Shown here piece after piece: positions 7,350-16,844 of a stretch of DNA of 45,524 bases. A program made the position numbers and the translations under genes. Source of the DNA: Puniceicoccaceae bacterium. GTDB lineage: Bacteria; Verrucomicrobiota; Verrucomicrobiia; Opitutales; JAFGAQ01. The stretch lies in assembly GCA_040224245.1 (NCBI GenBank), contig JBEGIR010000053.1, positions 1 to 45,524 on the forward strand, in the 5' to 3' direction. The stretch's first letter is position 1, and every line of letters begins with the position of its first letter. Below the pieces are notes generated by a model. That model was not told the origin of the DNA. It worked only from the letters and a program-made list of their open reading frames with translations, and ran no database searches.

Positions 7350-8801
7350 ATGGATTCACCCGAACACAGACCCCTTCGTCCTCCCGATTCGGCTGAGTTC
7401 CGGGGAAAGCCTAGCGAAGTGCAGGCACAGGCCTGGTTCGACCATGCCTCCTGGGCGGAGAGCCAAGGTGCGTTTTCGGAAGCCGTATCTGCGTGCATGC
7501 AGGCGTGGAAGCTGCAACCGCAGCACCTTCACTATTATGAAACGCTGCGAGGCTTACTCGAGCGGCACCGGCAGGTTGATGTGCTGCTTCAGGTATTGGA
7601 GTTGGGCGCACAGCTGTTTCCAGATCATCTGCCCACGTGGGTCAGCCGAAGTCGTTGGCTCAATGAGCGTGGTGAATTTTCAGCAGGAATGCAGGCTGCC
7701 CGACGCGCCCTTGCGCTGGATGAACATTGCTGGGAAGCGATGGGGAATCTGGGAAATGCCCTGCGCGGACTGGGCGACTACAACGGAGCGGCTTCCTGTT
7801 TTGAAGCGATTTTGCAGAAACTTCCCAACCCTGCTCAGGCTCGGTTCAATCTGGCTTGTGTTTTGTTGGCAAGTGGCGACAGAAGTCGGGGATTGCAGTA
7901 CTATGAGAGTCGCCTGGAGCTGCCGGGTTATGAGCGTTTGCGCGCGCGCAACTCCGCACCGCACTGGAGGGGGGAACCGCTTTGGGGAAAGCGGTTGCTG
8001 GTCTATGCGGAGCAGGGACTGGGAGATACGCTGATGATGGCGCGCTATCTCCCGTGGCTGTTGCAGCAGGGGGCGAAGGGTGTGATCGTTGAGGTTCAGA
8101 AACCTGTTTGCTGGTTGCTCAGGCAGCAATCGCACCTGAACAGCATTGAGTGGATCGAGCGGCAGCAGCTGGATGCACCGCTTGAACTGGACACGGACTT
8201 TCAAATCCCGATGCTTTCCCTCATGCACCTGGCCTCCGAGGGAATGAATGCATGCAGTATGTCTGCTGCCTACCTCGAGTGGCCCGATGTGCAGGCTGAA
8301 CGGGCGCGGGCATTGCTCGAATCCGTGCCTTCACCTTCACTGCGCATTGGAATCGCATGGCAGGGAAATCCCGGTGCTGCCATAGATCGCGGGCGCTCGC
8401 TTTCAGTTGAGCGACTGCATCCTCTGCTGACAATGCCGGGAATACACTGGTTTTCGCTGCAGAGTCGAGTTGGATTACAGGGAATCGAAGCATGGAGTGA
8501 AGCGTGTCCCCACTTTCACGTCTTACCCCAACTGGATGAGTCGGGACTTCCGTTTGAGGAGAGTCTGACTCTGATGCGCGGACTGGATCTGGTGATCACG
8601 AGCGATACCGCGCTTGCACACCTGGCTGGAGCGCTGGGCGTTCCCTGCTGGATACTGCTGCAGCGTTATCCAGAGTGGCGCTGGGGACTTGAGGGTGATC
8701 GCAGCTGCTGGTACGAATCCGTTCGGCTGTTCCGCCAGCAGGTTCCCGGAGATTGGGACTGCGTGGTGACAGCGGTGGCAAATGCACTAAAGGCGTTGTG
8801 A
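7350..8801 (+). CDS. TPR protein with glycosyltransferase family 9-like C-terminal domain
   Basis: A 483-residue protein. The first about 190 residues hold TPR-type helix pairs (for example the repeat around CWEAMGNLGNALRGLGDYNG with ARFNLACVLLASGDRSRGL). From about residue 215 there is a GT9/heptosyltransferase-like fold: LLVYAEQGLGDTLMMARYLP corresponds to the N-terminal GLGD motif, and LDLVITSDTALAHLAGALGVPCWILL is the typical nucleotide-sugar-side motif. No signal peptide is seen. TPR-GT9 fusions are often associated with glycan or protein glycosylation clusters; donor and acceptor here are unknown. Its place right after kdsD suggests envelope glycan assembly. Confidence 0.75.
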   Translation: MDSPEHRPLRPPDSAEFRGKPSEVQAQAWFDHASWAESQGAFSEAVSACMQAWKLQPQHLHYYETLRGLLERHRQVDVLLQVLELGAQLFPDHLPTWVSRSRWLNERGEFSAGMQAARRALALDEHCWEAMGNLGNALRGLGDYNGAASCFEAILQKLPNPAQARFNLACVLLASGDRSRGLQYYESRLELPGYERLRARNSAPHWRGEPLWGKRLLVYAEQGLGDTLMMARYLPWLLQQGAKGVIVEVQKPVCWLLRQQSHLNSIEWIERQQLDAPLELDTDFQIPMLSLMHLASEGMNACSMSAAYLEWPDVQAERARALLESVPSPSLRIGIAWQGNPGAAIDRGRSLSVERLHPLLTMPGIHWFSLQSRVGLQGIEAWSEACPHFHVLPQLDESGLPFEESLTLMRGLDLVITSDTALAHLAGALGVPCWILLQRYPEWRWGLEGDRSCWYESVRLFRQQVPGDWDCVVTAVANALKAL

Positions 8802-8872
8802 ACTGGAACGGAAGTCCGGTATGGAACCTGAGAGGGTTGCGATAGTTTTTGTTGATTGCCCTGCTCTTTCCC

Positions 8873-9775
8873 TCAGCCCCACCATTCCGTTTTGTCCACG
8901 GTGGTTTCAAAGTTGGCTTCAATGCGTTCGGGCGGGCCATCGGCCTTGCGTTTTTGGGAAGGTTCGCCGATGAACACGAGACTTTCGCGCGGGCACTTTT
9001 CGATGGATTTCTCGAATCCAAAAGTTCCGTCGTAGGTGTCGTAGTCCACGACGGGCAAGTTGTCCACCATGTTGAGCAGACCTTCTGAAGGTTTTGCGCA
9101 GGCGGAACAACCAATGCAGCCAATGGTGCAGACCTCCTTAACCAAAGGTCCTTTGTCGCGGTTGGAACAGGCGACTACCAGCACTTCGGTATTTTTGAAC
9201 GGAACCATCGTGATGATGCCGCGAGGACAGGCTGAGACGCAGGCCTTACATCCGGTGCACTGCTTCGGATCGATCACGGCGAGTCCATCGGTCATCGTGA
9301 TGGCGTTGTATTCACAGACATCAAAACAGTCGCCATAACCGAGACATCCGTAGGTACAACCTTGCACACCGGGTACCAGATTTGCGGCGGCACAGGTCTG
9401 TTCCCCAAAATAGGGTTGTTGCTTCAAGCGTTGCTCGCGAGTCGCCGCGCAGTGCACGACGGCCTTAAAAGGCCAGGTCTGATCGAGCGTTGTGCCCATG
9501 ATCCCGGCAATTGCCTGTGCACAGGAGGTGCCACCGGGACCGCAGAGATTGAGTTCGGCCTTTCCGTCTGCCACCGCTTGGGCATACTCGAGGCATCCGA
9601 CGTATCCGCACCCACCGCAGTTGGCACCTGGAAGGGATTGGTTGATGGCCTCGACTTTTGGATCGGTTTCGACATGAAAGGCGACATTGGCCCATCCAAG
9701 GATGAGGGCCATGAGAATGGCGAGCGTCAGCAAAATACCGGCGGCAAAGAGAATGGTGACAAGGGTGGTGTCCAT
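8873..9775 (-). CDS. rnfB: Rnf complex subunit B, ferredoxin-type electron-entry subunit
   Basis: A 300-residue protein with one N-terminal membrane helix (about residues 5-30). The RnfB-type cluster follows, with Cys in ANCGGCGYVGCLEY and LCGPGG. Two further cluster motifs come next (GCTYGCLGYGDCFDVCEY and CTGCKACVSACP). A C-terminal set (VCTIGCIGCSACAKP, EKCP) would carry an additional cluster beyond the proteobacterial form, resembling the longer RnfB of anaerobes. RnfB is thought to take electrons from reduced ferredoxin and hand them to the complex. It is the last gene of the leftward operon and converges on the TPR-GT9 gene with a 71-bp gap. Confidence 0.95.
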   Translation of the reverse strand: MDTTLVTILFAAGILLTLAILMALILGWANVAFHVETDPKVEAINQSLPGANCGGCGYVGCLEYAQAVADGKAELNLCGPGGTSCAQAIAGIMGTTLDQTWPFKAVVHCAATREQRLKQQPYFGEQTCAAANLVPGVQGCTYGCLGYGDCFDVCEYNAITMTDGLAVIDPKQCTGCKACVSACPRGIITMVPFKNTEVLVVACSNRDKGPLVKEVCTIGCIGCSACAKPSEGLLNMVDNLPVVDYDTYDGTFGFEKSIEKCPRESLVFIGEPSQKRKADGPPERIEANFETTVDKTEWWG

Positions 9776-9808
9776 AACAACGTTGATTTTTAGGGTCGCA
9801 GGAATCGT

Positions 9809-10507
9809 TCAGGGGGTGGTTATGCTGTAAAGGGCTTCGGCAACACCGCGATCCACTCCGGTAAATCCCATGAATGCCATTGCCAGAATGCCGGCGACGA
9901 GCAGGGCAATTCCAGGTCCTTTGAGTGCTTTGGGAACGTCACACAATTCGAGTTCTTCGCGCAGCCCTCCCATGATGACGATTGCGATGGTAAAGCCAAT
10001 GCCTCCACCAACGGCAAGCGCAAGTGCTTCATGCAGACCCCAGAGTTTGGCGGGGTTTTGCAGCTGCTTCATGATTTCGAGGCAGGCAAAGAGGATGGCA
10101 CAATTGGTGGTGATGAGGGGAAGGAAGATGCCGAAAGACTTGTGCAGTGCAGGGAAGAATTTACGAACATACATCTCCACAAACTGCACACTCGAGGCGA
10201 TCACAAAGATGTAGGCAATGTAGCTGAGGATGGACAGGTTGATGTCTGCCTCAGGGGCACCTCCGAGAGCGTGAAAAATTCCGTTTGCCAGCGGTGCTCC
10301 GGGGCGAAGGATGTAGTAGGTGAGCACCCAGCTCAGTGCCGAGGCAATCGAGATGACAAAGGTGACGGCGCATCCCATTCCAAAGGCCATGTCCACCTTG
10401 CGCGAGACTCCGAGAAATGGGCAGATCCCGACGAAATAATGCAGCACGAAGTTGTTGATCAGTGCGGCTCCGATGAAAATCAATACGAGTGAAATCAAGG
10501 TGTCCAT
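9809..10507 (-). CDS. rnfA: Rnf complex membrane subunit A
   Basis: A 232-residue integral membrane protein with about six helices. The RnfA/NqrE signatures are clear: [19 protein letters not shown] near the N-terminus and [14 protein letters not shown] in the middle. The conserved Cys of each half sits in the membrane and, in studied relatives, holds an Fe-S cluster between RnfA and RnfE. The sequence is somewhat longer than the roughly 190-residue family norm, because of an insert around [22 protein letters not shown]. It lies 33 bp upstream of rnfB and 37 bp downstream of rnfE. Confidence 0.95.
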   Translation of the reverse strand: MDTLISLVLIFIGAALINNFVLHYFVGICPFLGVSRKVDMAFGMGCAVTFVISIASALSWVLTYYILRPGAPLANGIFHALGGAPEADINLSILSYIAYIFVIASSVQFVEMYVRKFFPALHKSFGIFLPLITTNCAILFACLEIMKQLQNPAKLWGLHEALALAVGGGIGFTIAIVIMGGLREELELCDVPKALKGPGIALLVAGILAMAFMGFTGVDRGVAEALYSITTP

Positions 10508-10544
10508 GGTGGCGTGAAGGGTTTGGATGCGCAGTATCAGGGGT

Positions 10545-11168
10545 TCAGGCAGGATGGTGCGTTTTTTTACGGTGAGTCCACCAGTTGACCAGACCCAGCA
10601 GCATGCCGAGCGTCAGAAAGGCTCCCGGAGGCAGCACGAGGATGCCCCATCCCGGCCAGGCGGAGGGCAGGACCTGGATTCCAAAGATGCTTCCCATGCC
10701 AAGCACTTCACGCACCAGCGCGATGCTGGCAAGGGCGAGCGCAAAGCCGAGACTCATGCCAATTCCGTCCATGATGGAGGGAAGCAGGGGCTGCTTGGAG
10801 GAACAGGCTTCGCATCGGGAAATGATGAGACAGTTCACAATGATGAGGGGCACGTAGGGACCCAACTGCTTGCTCATCGAATACAAATAGGCAGCCAGAA
10901 TTTTATCAGCAATGGTGACAAAGGTTGCGATGGTGAGCGTAAAGACCAGAATGCGCAGGTGCGGCTTGAGCAGATGCCGGATAAGGCTGGTCATAATGTT
11001 GGCGCAGATCAGCACAAACGCAGTTGCGGCTGCCATGGTCAGGGCGGGCTTGAGACTGTTTGTCACAGCAAGGGTTGGACAGAGTCCAAGCAGTCCGCGA
11101 TAGACGGGGTTTTCCGGAAGAATGCCCTGAATGAGGCGTTCCATGGGAGTGGGTGTGCTAGTGGACAT
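10545..11168 (-). CDS. rnfE: Rnf complex membrane subunit E
   Basis: A 207-residue membrane protein with RnfE/NqrD signatures: [20 protein letters not shown] near the N-terminus and [19 protein letters not shown] in the centre. About six membrane helices. It pairs with RnfA to form the pseudo-symmetric membrane core that couples electron transfer to Na+ or H+ movement. The N-terminus has a short extension ([15 protein letters not shown]). The neighbouring rnf genes are all in the same direction with short gaps. Confidence 0.95.
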   Translation of the reverse strand: MSTSTPTPMERLIQGILPENPVYRGLLGLCPTLAVTNSLKPALTMAAATAFVLICANIMTSLIRHLLKPHLRILVFTLTIATFVTIADKILAAYLYSMSKQLGPYVPLIIVNCLIISRCEACSSKQPLLPSIMDGIGMSLGFALALASIALVREVLGMGSIFGIQVLPSAWPGWGILVLPPGAFLTLGMLLGLVNWWTHRKKTHHPA

Positions 11169-11239
11169 GGTAACTGGGTGTCAAAGGATCGGCGCGAAGG
11201 GTGAAATGGTGAACATCGATGAAAGTGGTGAATGAATCA

Positions 11240-11833
11240 TCAAATCTGTGATGCAATGAAGGGTTTGGCCAGGCGGATGGCTTCGTTGACGGCGTCGGCC
11301 ACCGTCACGCTGGAGATGGTTGCACCCGTTACGGCGGTGACTTCGGATGCCTTTGCAGGCGCGGATTTTACAATGCGGATGGGAGTGTCAGTGGATTTGC
11401 CGTCAAATTGACTGTGAAAGGCGGGTTCGACGATCAGGTTGCCCAGTCCGGGCGTTTCCTTCTGGTCGATCACGCGGAGACTCAGGATGGTGCTGCAGTT
11501 GTAGTCGGTTCCAACCAGAACCTGAATACGGTCTGCAAATCCGAGTGCCGATGCAGGTAGTACCCAGCCAATGCCTTGAGATTCCGGACCCGTGACTTGG
11601 TAGAGGGTGCGGTTCTCCCCGTTTTCCATTGGCATGAGCAATTCCGTTACTTCGAAGGCTTCAGGGTTGCCCACGAGTGAAGGGATCAACGAGTAGGTTT
11701 CGTTCTTGATGTTCTCGGCAATTTTTGGGGAAAGCGTGCTGTTTACAAAGGCAAGGCCGCCTCCGTAGAGAATGGCCAGCAGTAGTACCAGCCAGGCTTG
11801 GGAAAGATAGTGAATGGAAAATTTGTTGCTCAC
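11240..11833 (-). CDS. rnfG: Rnf complex flavin subunit G
   Basis: A 197-residue protein with one N-terminal membrane helix (about residues 8-30) and an extracytoplasmic FMN-binding domain. The covalent FMN attachment motif is visible as TAVTGATISSVTVADA near residue 170: the Thr of GAT is the expected phosphoester site. LGVGD-like family features are replaced by ETPGLGNLI, the usual RnfG substrate-side loop. The start is GTG (11831-11833). It transfers electrons between RnfD and other subunits at the outer face. Confidence 0.93.
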   Translation of the reverse strand: MSNKFSIHYLSQAWLVLLLAILYGGGLAFVNSTLSPKIAENIKNETYSLIPSLVGNPEAFEVTELLMPMENGENRTLYQVTGPESQGIGWVLPASALGFADRIQVLVGTDYNCSTILSLRVIDQKETPGLGNLIVEPAFHSQFDGKSTDTPIRIVKSAPAKASEVTAVTGATISSVTVADAVNEAIRLAKPFIASQI

Positions 11834-11887
11834 GATTCTTGGGATCTCGTTGTGAAAGGGTAGGTTGAAAGAAAGGTATGATCGGCT

Positions 11888-12850
11888 TCACGGCTTTGCG
11901 GGGATGGGTCCTCCGATGGGGGTTGGAATGGTCCATCGGTTGATGAGGGGAACGACTGCGTTCATGAGCAGTACGGCAAACATGACTCCCTCGGGATAGG
12001 AACTGAACACGCGCAGGATCATGATCAGAGTCCCGACACCCAGGCCAAAGATCAGTCGTCCTTTGGGGGCGAGCGGACTTGATACCGGGTCGGTTGCAAT
12101 GAAGAACGCACCGAAGAGCAAGGAACCCGAAGCAAGATGCTGAATGACGTTCAGATTGGAAATGCCGGTGAACTCAAAGATCAACCCCAGTACGATGCAG
12201 CTGGCGAGAACACCAGCGGGAATCTGCCAAGCTGCAGTGCGACGCACCAGCAGGTAGGCACCTCCGGTCAGAATGGCGAGCGCGCTGGTTTCCCCGATGG
12301 AACCGTTAGTGGTCCCCAGAAACAGGGGCCAGAATCCCGGCATGCTGGCACCCGCAGATTCTTTTGCGAGCGTCAGAGGAGTGGCCTGGGTGAGGATGGT
12401 GCTGGATGCATCCGGATACACATAGGCACTGGCTCCCAGAGCACCCGCAAAACTCAGCATCACAAATGCGCGACCGACCATGGCAGGATTGAACAGATTC
12501 ATACCCAGTCCGCCAAAGACCATCTTGCCAAGGGCAATGGCCATGAAAGATGCGATGATGGGAACATACAGCGGTGCACTCCAGGGGAGCGATAATCCGA
12601 GGATCAAACCGGTGAGCAGTCCCGAGGCATCAGCAATAGAAGCGGGCTTTCCGGAGAGTTTTTTCCATGCCGATTCGGTGAGTGCACACACGAGCATGCA
12701 CAGCCCGATTTGAACGATGGCATGCCAGCGGAAGACCCACAGGGACAGGGCCACCACAGGAATCAGTGCAATCATGACATCGATCATCATGCGCTGGGTG
12801 CTGGTGGTCGTGTTGGAAAAGTGGGGGGAAGATGCGACGGAAACGTTCAT
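11888..12850 (-). CDS. rnfD: Rnf complex membrane flavin subunit D
   Basis: A 320-residue polytopic membrane protein of the NqrB/RnfD family. It starts with the family's N-terminal SSPHFSNTTTSTQRMMIDVM segment. GLGMNLFNPAMVGRAFVMLSF is conserved, and LTQATPLT carries the likely FMN-bearing Thr. ATDPVSSPLAPKGRLIFG near the C-terminus is a strong family signature. It lies 42 bp after rnfC and 54 bp before rnfG. Confidence 0.95.
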   Translation of the reverse strand: MNVSVASSPHFSNTTTSTQRMMIDVMIALIPVVALSLWVFRWHAIVQIGLCMLVCALTESAWKKLSGKPASIADASGLLTGLILGLSLPWSAPLYVPIIASFMAIALGKMVFGGLGMNLFNPAMVGRAFVMLSFAGALGASAYVYPDASSTILTQATPLTLAKESAGASMPGFWPLFLGTTNGSIGETSALAILTGGAYLLVRRTAAWQIPAGVLASCIVLGLIFEFTGISNLNVIQHLASGSLLFGAFFIATDPVSSPLAPKGRLIFGLGVGTLIMILRVFSSYPEGVMFAVLLMNAVVPLINRWTIPTPIGGPIPAKP

Positions 12851-12892
12851 GCAGAATCGGATAATCGATGGTGTCTCTGTGGTGGGGCTGGT

Positions 12893-14254
12893 TCAGCTGT
12901 GGGTTCGATTGTAAATTTTGCCCGCCCGGATGAGTTGAACCAGCGGAATGTTGGCGGGACATTGGTAGGCGCAGCAGCCACACTCCATGCAGGCGTCAAC
13001 ATGGTAGCGCTGCAGCACTTCGAGGTGCTTGTACCGTGCGGCCATTGCCAGTTTGGTGGGAACGAGATCAAGCGGACATGTATCGACGCAGAGTCCACAG
13101 CGAACGCAGGCGGTCGTGGCTGCGGCATTCAGCTCTTTTGCGGTGAGCACCGTGATGCCGCTGGTTCCCTTGGTGACGGGAGTGGAGAGGTCAGTTACGG
13201 AAAATCCCATCATGGGGCCTCCGGCGATGATGCGTGCGGCTTCCTCTTTCAAACCTCCGCAGTACTGCAGCACGGTTTCAAAATCGGTCCCAATGGGCAC
13301 GAGAAGGTTTTTGGGATGAACAACACCCGGACCCGTCACCGTCACAATGCGGTGAGTCAGCGGCATGCCTCGCAGCACCATGCGGGCCAGTGATGCAACG
13401 GTGCCGACGTTGAGCACCACGACACCTACATCGAGCGGCAGACCTCCCGTGGGGATGGCCTTGCCCAGAGCTGCCATCACGAGGGATTTCTCCCCGCCTT
13501 GCGGGTATTTGGAACGCATGATCTTCACATCGATGTCACGATCTCCGATGGCATGAATCATGGTTTGAATCGCATCCGGCTTGTTGTCTTCAATGCAGAT
13601 CGAAATTCGTGTCGCTCCCGTTGCATGCCGGGCGATGAGGGCACCGGCAAGGATGGATTGCGGGGATTCGAGCATGAGCCGGTGATCGGCAGTGAGGAAT
13701 GGTTCGCATTCGCAACCGTTGATGATCAGATCCGTGATCGGGCGGTCGTCGTTGCGCATCAACTTGACATGGGAAGGGAACGCGGCGCCACCCATGCCGA
13801 CGATGCCTGCCTGCAGTGCTGCTTTTGAAATGGAGCTGGCATCGATTTCGTCGAGATTCACGTTCCAGTCTCCACCGAGAAATGCCTGCTTCAGGGCATC
13901 ACCCTCAAGTTCCTGCTCAGGGTCTGCCTTGATCGGAATGGTGGTAACCCGTCGACCATTTGGTAGCGTGATGATGCCTTCGCGTGCGGTTTTGCCCGAC
14001 ACGGATGCGTGAAGATTGGTGGAGATGAATCCTCCCGACTCTGCAATGATATCGCCAACCTTCACCGCGGCGCGGGGTTCGATGCTTACTTTTGCAGGTG
14101 CTCCCAGGTGCTGCAAGAGTGGGATGCGCACGGTATCCGGAGTGGGAAGCACCTCAATGGCCTGATGTTCCGCGTAGGACTTGTATTCAGGGGGGTGTAT
14201 ACCCTTTCGGAATGTGAACTTGGGAAGGTTTTTCAGGGAAATTGCAGCCTTCAT
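12893..14254 (-). CDS. rnfC: Rnf complex subunit C, NAD(H)-side Fe-S/flavin subunit
   Basis: A 453-residue soluble subunit. N-terminal GIHPPEYK and the biotinyl-like KVGDIIAESGGFISTNLHAS precede a Complex I 51-kDa-like nucleotide/FMN domain with GIVGMGGAAFPSHVKL. Two C-terminal ferredoxin motifs are intact: CVRCGLCVDTCPLDLVP and CMECGCCAYQCPANIPLVQ. RnfC is the site where electrons reach or leave NAD(H). Length is close to the short (about 440-residue) anaerobe form and lacks the long repetitive tail found in many gammaproteobacteria. It is the first rnf subunit gene of the leftward operon. Confidence 0.95.
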   Translation of the reverse strand: MKAAISLKNLPKFTFRKGIHPPEYKSYAEHQAIEVLPTPDTVRIPLLQHLGAPAKVSIEPRAAVKVGDIIAESGGFISTNLHASVSGKTAREGIITLPNGRRVTTIPIKADPEQELEGDALKQAFLGGDWNVNLDEIDASSISKAALQAGIVGMGGAAFPSHVKLMRNDDRPITDLIINGCECEPFLTADHRLMLESPQSILAGALIARHATGATRISICIEDNKPDAIQTMIHAIGDRDIDVKIMRSKYPQGGEKSLVMAALGKAIPTGGLPLDVGVVVLNVGTVASLARMVLRGMPLTHRIVTVTGPGVVHPKNLLVPIGTDFETVLQYCGGLKEEAARIIAGGPMMGFSVTDLSTPVTKGTSGITVLTAKELNAAATTACVRCGLCVDTCPLDLVPTKLAMAARYKHLEVLQRYHVDACMECGCCAYQCPANIPLVQLIRAGKIYNRTHS

Positions 14255-14287
14255 GTGTGGTGTGTCGGGTGGTGTGCGTGGGTAAAA

Positions 14288-14593
14288 TCAATGGGAACGT
14301 CGAGCTTCGATGGAAAGCAAGTGGGTGCAGATTCTGCTGAGCAATGAACCGATGAGAAATCCTGCCAAACCCGCGAGCAGTCCGTGGGAAGGGTTGGAGG
14401 CAAAGCGCACTGAAGCCAGAATGGCGAGAGCAAGGGGCAGCATAAAAACCAGCACACAAGTCAGCGAGAATAGTGCACCCTTGAGTGGGCGCTGGGTTTC
14501 AGCCAGTTCCGGGCATTGCCCTTCGCTCATGGGACACTCGGTCTGGGGGCAGACCGAACACGTGGATCCGGAATGGAAGGGTGATGCATGCAT
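14288..14593 (-). CDS. Short Cys-rich two-helix membrane protein, truncated RseC-like, leading the Rnf operon
   Basis: A 101-residue protein. A Cys cluster at the N-terminus (CSVCPQTECPM, then QCPEL) is followed by two membrane helices (LTCVLVFMLPLALAILASV; HGLLAGLAGFLIGSLLSRI). RseC proteins, which accompany rnf genes in many bacteria and are linked to SoxR reduction, have a Cys-containing N-terminal domain followed by two such helices, but are about 130-160 residues long. This one looks like RseC without most of the N-terminal beta domain. It is 33 bp upstream of rnfC on the same strand. The family link is inference from layout, not from clear sequence identity; a start further upstream was not found. 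Confidence 0.6.
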   Translation of the reverse strand: MHASPFHSGSTCSVCPQTECPMSEGQCPELAETQRPLKGALFSLTCVLVFMLPLALAILASVRFASNPSHGLLAGLAGFLIGSLLSRICTHLLSIEARRSH

Positions 14594-14640
14594 TAGTAGA
14601 ATCTGAATTAGAAATTCTTCTATGTGGTAGAAACAAAATT

Positions 14641-14669
14641 ATGCTAACTGCTTGGAATTTTGATGACAA
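14641..14669 (-). promoter_or_regulatory. Possible sigma-70-type promoter of the Rnf operon
   Basis: On the minus strand, TTGTCA (14669-14664) is separated by 17 bp from TAGCAT (14646-14641). These match five and four positions of the standard -35 and -10 elements. The predicted start would be about 40 bases before the first gene of the operon. The region is AT-rich, unlike its surroundings. It is the only good match I saw there, but such matches are common by chance. Confidence 0.35.
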
Positions 14670-14790
14670 GAAGAATCTCTTTCGTATCTGTTGAATTTCA
14701 TTACATTTTCTAATATTGGGGTTAGGGGTGTGAGGCGATGGAATCGGATTGGAACAGCGGCGTTCTTTGACTGAGCCAGAAGCGGTACGC

Positions 14791-14822
14791 AAAAAAAGCC
14801 CCCGTGTGGATCACACGGAGGC
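14791..14822 (-). terminator. Intrinsic terminator of dnaK
   Basis: On the minus strand, GCCTCCGTGTG and CACACGGGGGC pair around a 3-base loop, with one G-T pair, and are followed directly by seven T residues. It begins 42 bp after the dnaK stop codon. This is a textbook rho-independent terminator and separates dnaK from the Rnf operon. Confidence 0.92.
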
Positions 14823-14863
14823 TCAGTTGCAAAATGTGGTAGGGTAGATGTGGAACTACCGGA

Positions 14864-16816
14864 TTATTTCTTATCGTCGTCCACGACCTCAAAGTCAGCA
14901 TCAACGACGGTGTCATCGGAAGCCTTCTTTTCGGACTTGGCACTGCTGTCAGCAGGAGTATCGGCTCCCTCAGTACCTGCTGCACCTGCCTGGGCGGCTT
15001 GGGCAGCTGCATAGAGTTCCTGCCCCATTTCCTGCAGCAGACTGGTGAGTTTCTCCTTTGCGCCCTTGAGTTCGTCGGCACTTGCATTTGCATTGTCGAG
15101 CACCTTCTTTGCGGTGGTGAGGGCTTCAGTCAGCGGGACTTTCTTGTCCTCGGGGAATTTATCTCCGATTTCCGAAAGCTGTTTTTCGGTTTGGTACACC
15201 ATGCCGTCGAGTTCGTTCCGGTTCTCGATGAGTTCCTTCTTGATGCGGTCCTCTTCGGCGTGCAGTTCCGCTTCCTTCTTGAGCTTGTCGACCTCGTCCT
15301 GACTGAGTCCTGAAGAACCCGTAATTGTGATCTTCTGGTCCTTTCCGGTTCCCAGATCCTTGGCGGTGACGTGCAGGATGCCGTTGGCGTCAATGTCGAA
15401 GGTCACTTCAATCTGTGGTACTCCGCGTGGTGCGGTGGGGATGCCGTCGAGACGGAAATTTCCCAGTACCTTATTGTCGTTGGCCATCGGACGTTCGCCC
15501 TGTAGCACCTTCACATCAACGGCGGTCTGATTGTCTGCGTAGGTTGAGAAGATCTGACTCTTCTTGGTCGGGATCGTGGTATTGCGCTCGATCATTGGGG
15601 TGGAAACGCCACCTGCAGTTTCAATGCCCAGTGTCAGTGGAGTGACATCGAGCAGCAGCACATCGCGCACATCACCAGTCAACACGGCTCCCTGAATCCC
15701 TGCGCCGATAGCGACAACTTCGTCCGGATTGACGCCCTTGTGAGGATCTTTTCCGGTCAGGCTCTTCGCAACTTCAACGATCTTCGGACTGCGCGTCATG
15801 CCTCCGACGAGTACCAGCTCATCGACTTTGGAAGCAGTGATTCCGGCATCCTTGAGACAGGACTCAAAGGGACTGATCGTGCGCTTGTAGAGATCGTCGC
15901 AGATCTGCTCCAGTTTGGCGCGGGAGAGGCTGACATTCAAATGCTTCGGACCGCTTGCATCGGCGGTGATGAACGGAAGGTTGATGTCGGTAGTCTGCGA
16001 AGAAGAAAGCGCGATTTTGGCTTTTTCGGCTTCTTCTTTCAGGCGCTGCAATGCCATGGGATCGCCGCGCAGGTCGATGCCCTGCTCGCGCTTGAAGTCT
16101 TCGATGAGCCAGTCAATGAGTTTGCTGTCCCAGTTGTCACCACCGAGGTGGGTGTCACCATTGGTTGCCTTCACCTCAAATACTCCGTCACCGATTTCGA
16201 GTACGGAGATGTCATAGGTTCCGCCTCCAAGGTCATAAACCGCAATGGTTTTTTCCGACTTTTTGTCGAGTCCATACGCGAGTGAAGCGGCGGTGGGCTC
16301 GTTGATGATGCGTTCGACCTTGAATCCGGCAATGGCTCCGGCATCCTTGGTGGCCTGGCGCTGTGCGTCATTAAAATACGCGGGCACGGTGATCACTGCA
16401 CGGTCGACTTTTTCACCGAGGTAGGCCTCGGCATCGGCCTTGAGCTTGCCGAGCAGGATGGCGGAAATCTGCTCAGGGGCAAATTGCTCGGTTTTTCCTC
16501 CTACCTGACATTCAATGTAGGCATCGCCGTTCTTTCCTTCAACAATCTTGTACGGCAGGGATTTTGACTCTTCCTGCACCTCGGTGAATTTGCGTCCGAT
16601 CAGGCGCTTGGCCGAAAAGATCGTGTTCGAAGGATTGGTCACTGCCTGCCGTTTGGCTGCCTGACCCACGAGGCGTTCGCCGTTTTTGGAAAATGCAACG
16701 ATGGACGGTGTGGTCCGTGCACCTTCGGAGTTTGGGATCACGACTGGCTCGCCGCCTTCCATGACCGCCATACACGAGTTTGTTGTTCCTAAATCTATAC
16801 CAATTATTTTGCTCAC
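14864..16816 (-). CDS. dnaK: Chaperone DnaK (Hsp70)
   Basis: A complete 650-residue Hsp70. The ATPase domain starts with [17 protein letters not shown] and includes [24 protein letters not shown] and [16 protein letters not shown]. The linker [19 protein letters not shown], substrate-binding domain and C-terminal helical lid follow, ending in the typical acidic [14 protein letters not shown]. It binds unfolded segments and cycles with DnaJ and GrpE, neither of which is nearby. The start codon is GTG (16816-16814), fixed by the conserved N-terminus [10 protein letters not shown]. No Shine-Dalgarno sequence precedes it (upstream bases are AACACTCCC). No CIRCE element is visible. Single-gene unit with its own terminator. 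Confidence 0.97.
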   Translation of the reverse strand: MSKIIGIDLGTTNSCMAVMEGGEPVVIPNSEGARTTPSIVAFSKNGERLVGQAAKRQAVTNPSNTIFSAKRLIGRKFTEVQEESKSLPYKIVEGKNGDAYIECQVGGKTEQFAPEQISAILLGKLKADAEAYLGEKVDRAVITVPAYFNDAQRQATKDAGAIAGFKVERIINEPTAASLAYGLDKKSEKTIAVYDLGGGTYDISVLEIGDGVFEVKATNGDTHLGGDNWDSKLIDWLIEDFKREQGIDLRGDPMALQRLKEEAEKAKIALSSSQTTDINLPFITADASGPKHLNVSLSRAKLEQICDDLYKRTISPFESCLKDAGITASKVDELVLVGGMTRSPKIVEVAKSLTGKDPHKGVNPDEVVAIGAGIQGAVLTGDVRDVLLLDVTPLTLGIETAGGVSTPMIERNTTIPTKKSQIFSTYADNQTAVDVKVLQGERPMANDNKVLGNFRLDGIPTAPRGVPQIEVTFDIDANGILHVTAKDLGTGKDQKITITGSSGLSQDEVDKLKKEAELHAEEDRIKKELIENRNELDGMVYQTEKQLSEIGDKFPEDKKVPLTEALTTAKKVLDNANASADELKGAKEKLTSLLQEMGQELYAAAQAAQAGAAGTEGADTPADSSAKSEKKASDDTVVDADFEVVDDDKK

Positions 16817-16827
16817 GGGAGTGTTCT

Positions 16828-16844
16828 GGCAAGTATTGTGCCAA
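16828..16844 (-). promoter_or_regulatory. Sigma-54-like -24/-12 element or inverted-repeat operator before dnaK
   Basis: The minus strand reads TTGGCACAATACTTGCC, 12 bases before the GTG of dnaK. It has the GG-N10-GC spacing and bases of a sigma-54 promoter (TTGGCAC-N5-TTGC). The same bases also form the inverted repeat TGGCA-N7-TGCCA, which could be a repressor site. If it is a promoter, transcription would begin about one base before the start codon, giving a leaderless message; that agrees with the missing ribosome binding site but is unusual. Confidence 0.3.

Noticed and set aside
12710-13393. A 227-residue frame opposite rnfC and rnfD
   Set aside because: Gly/His-rich shadow of Rnf genes, without domains.
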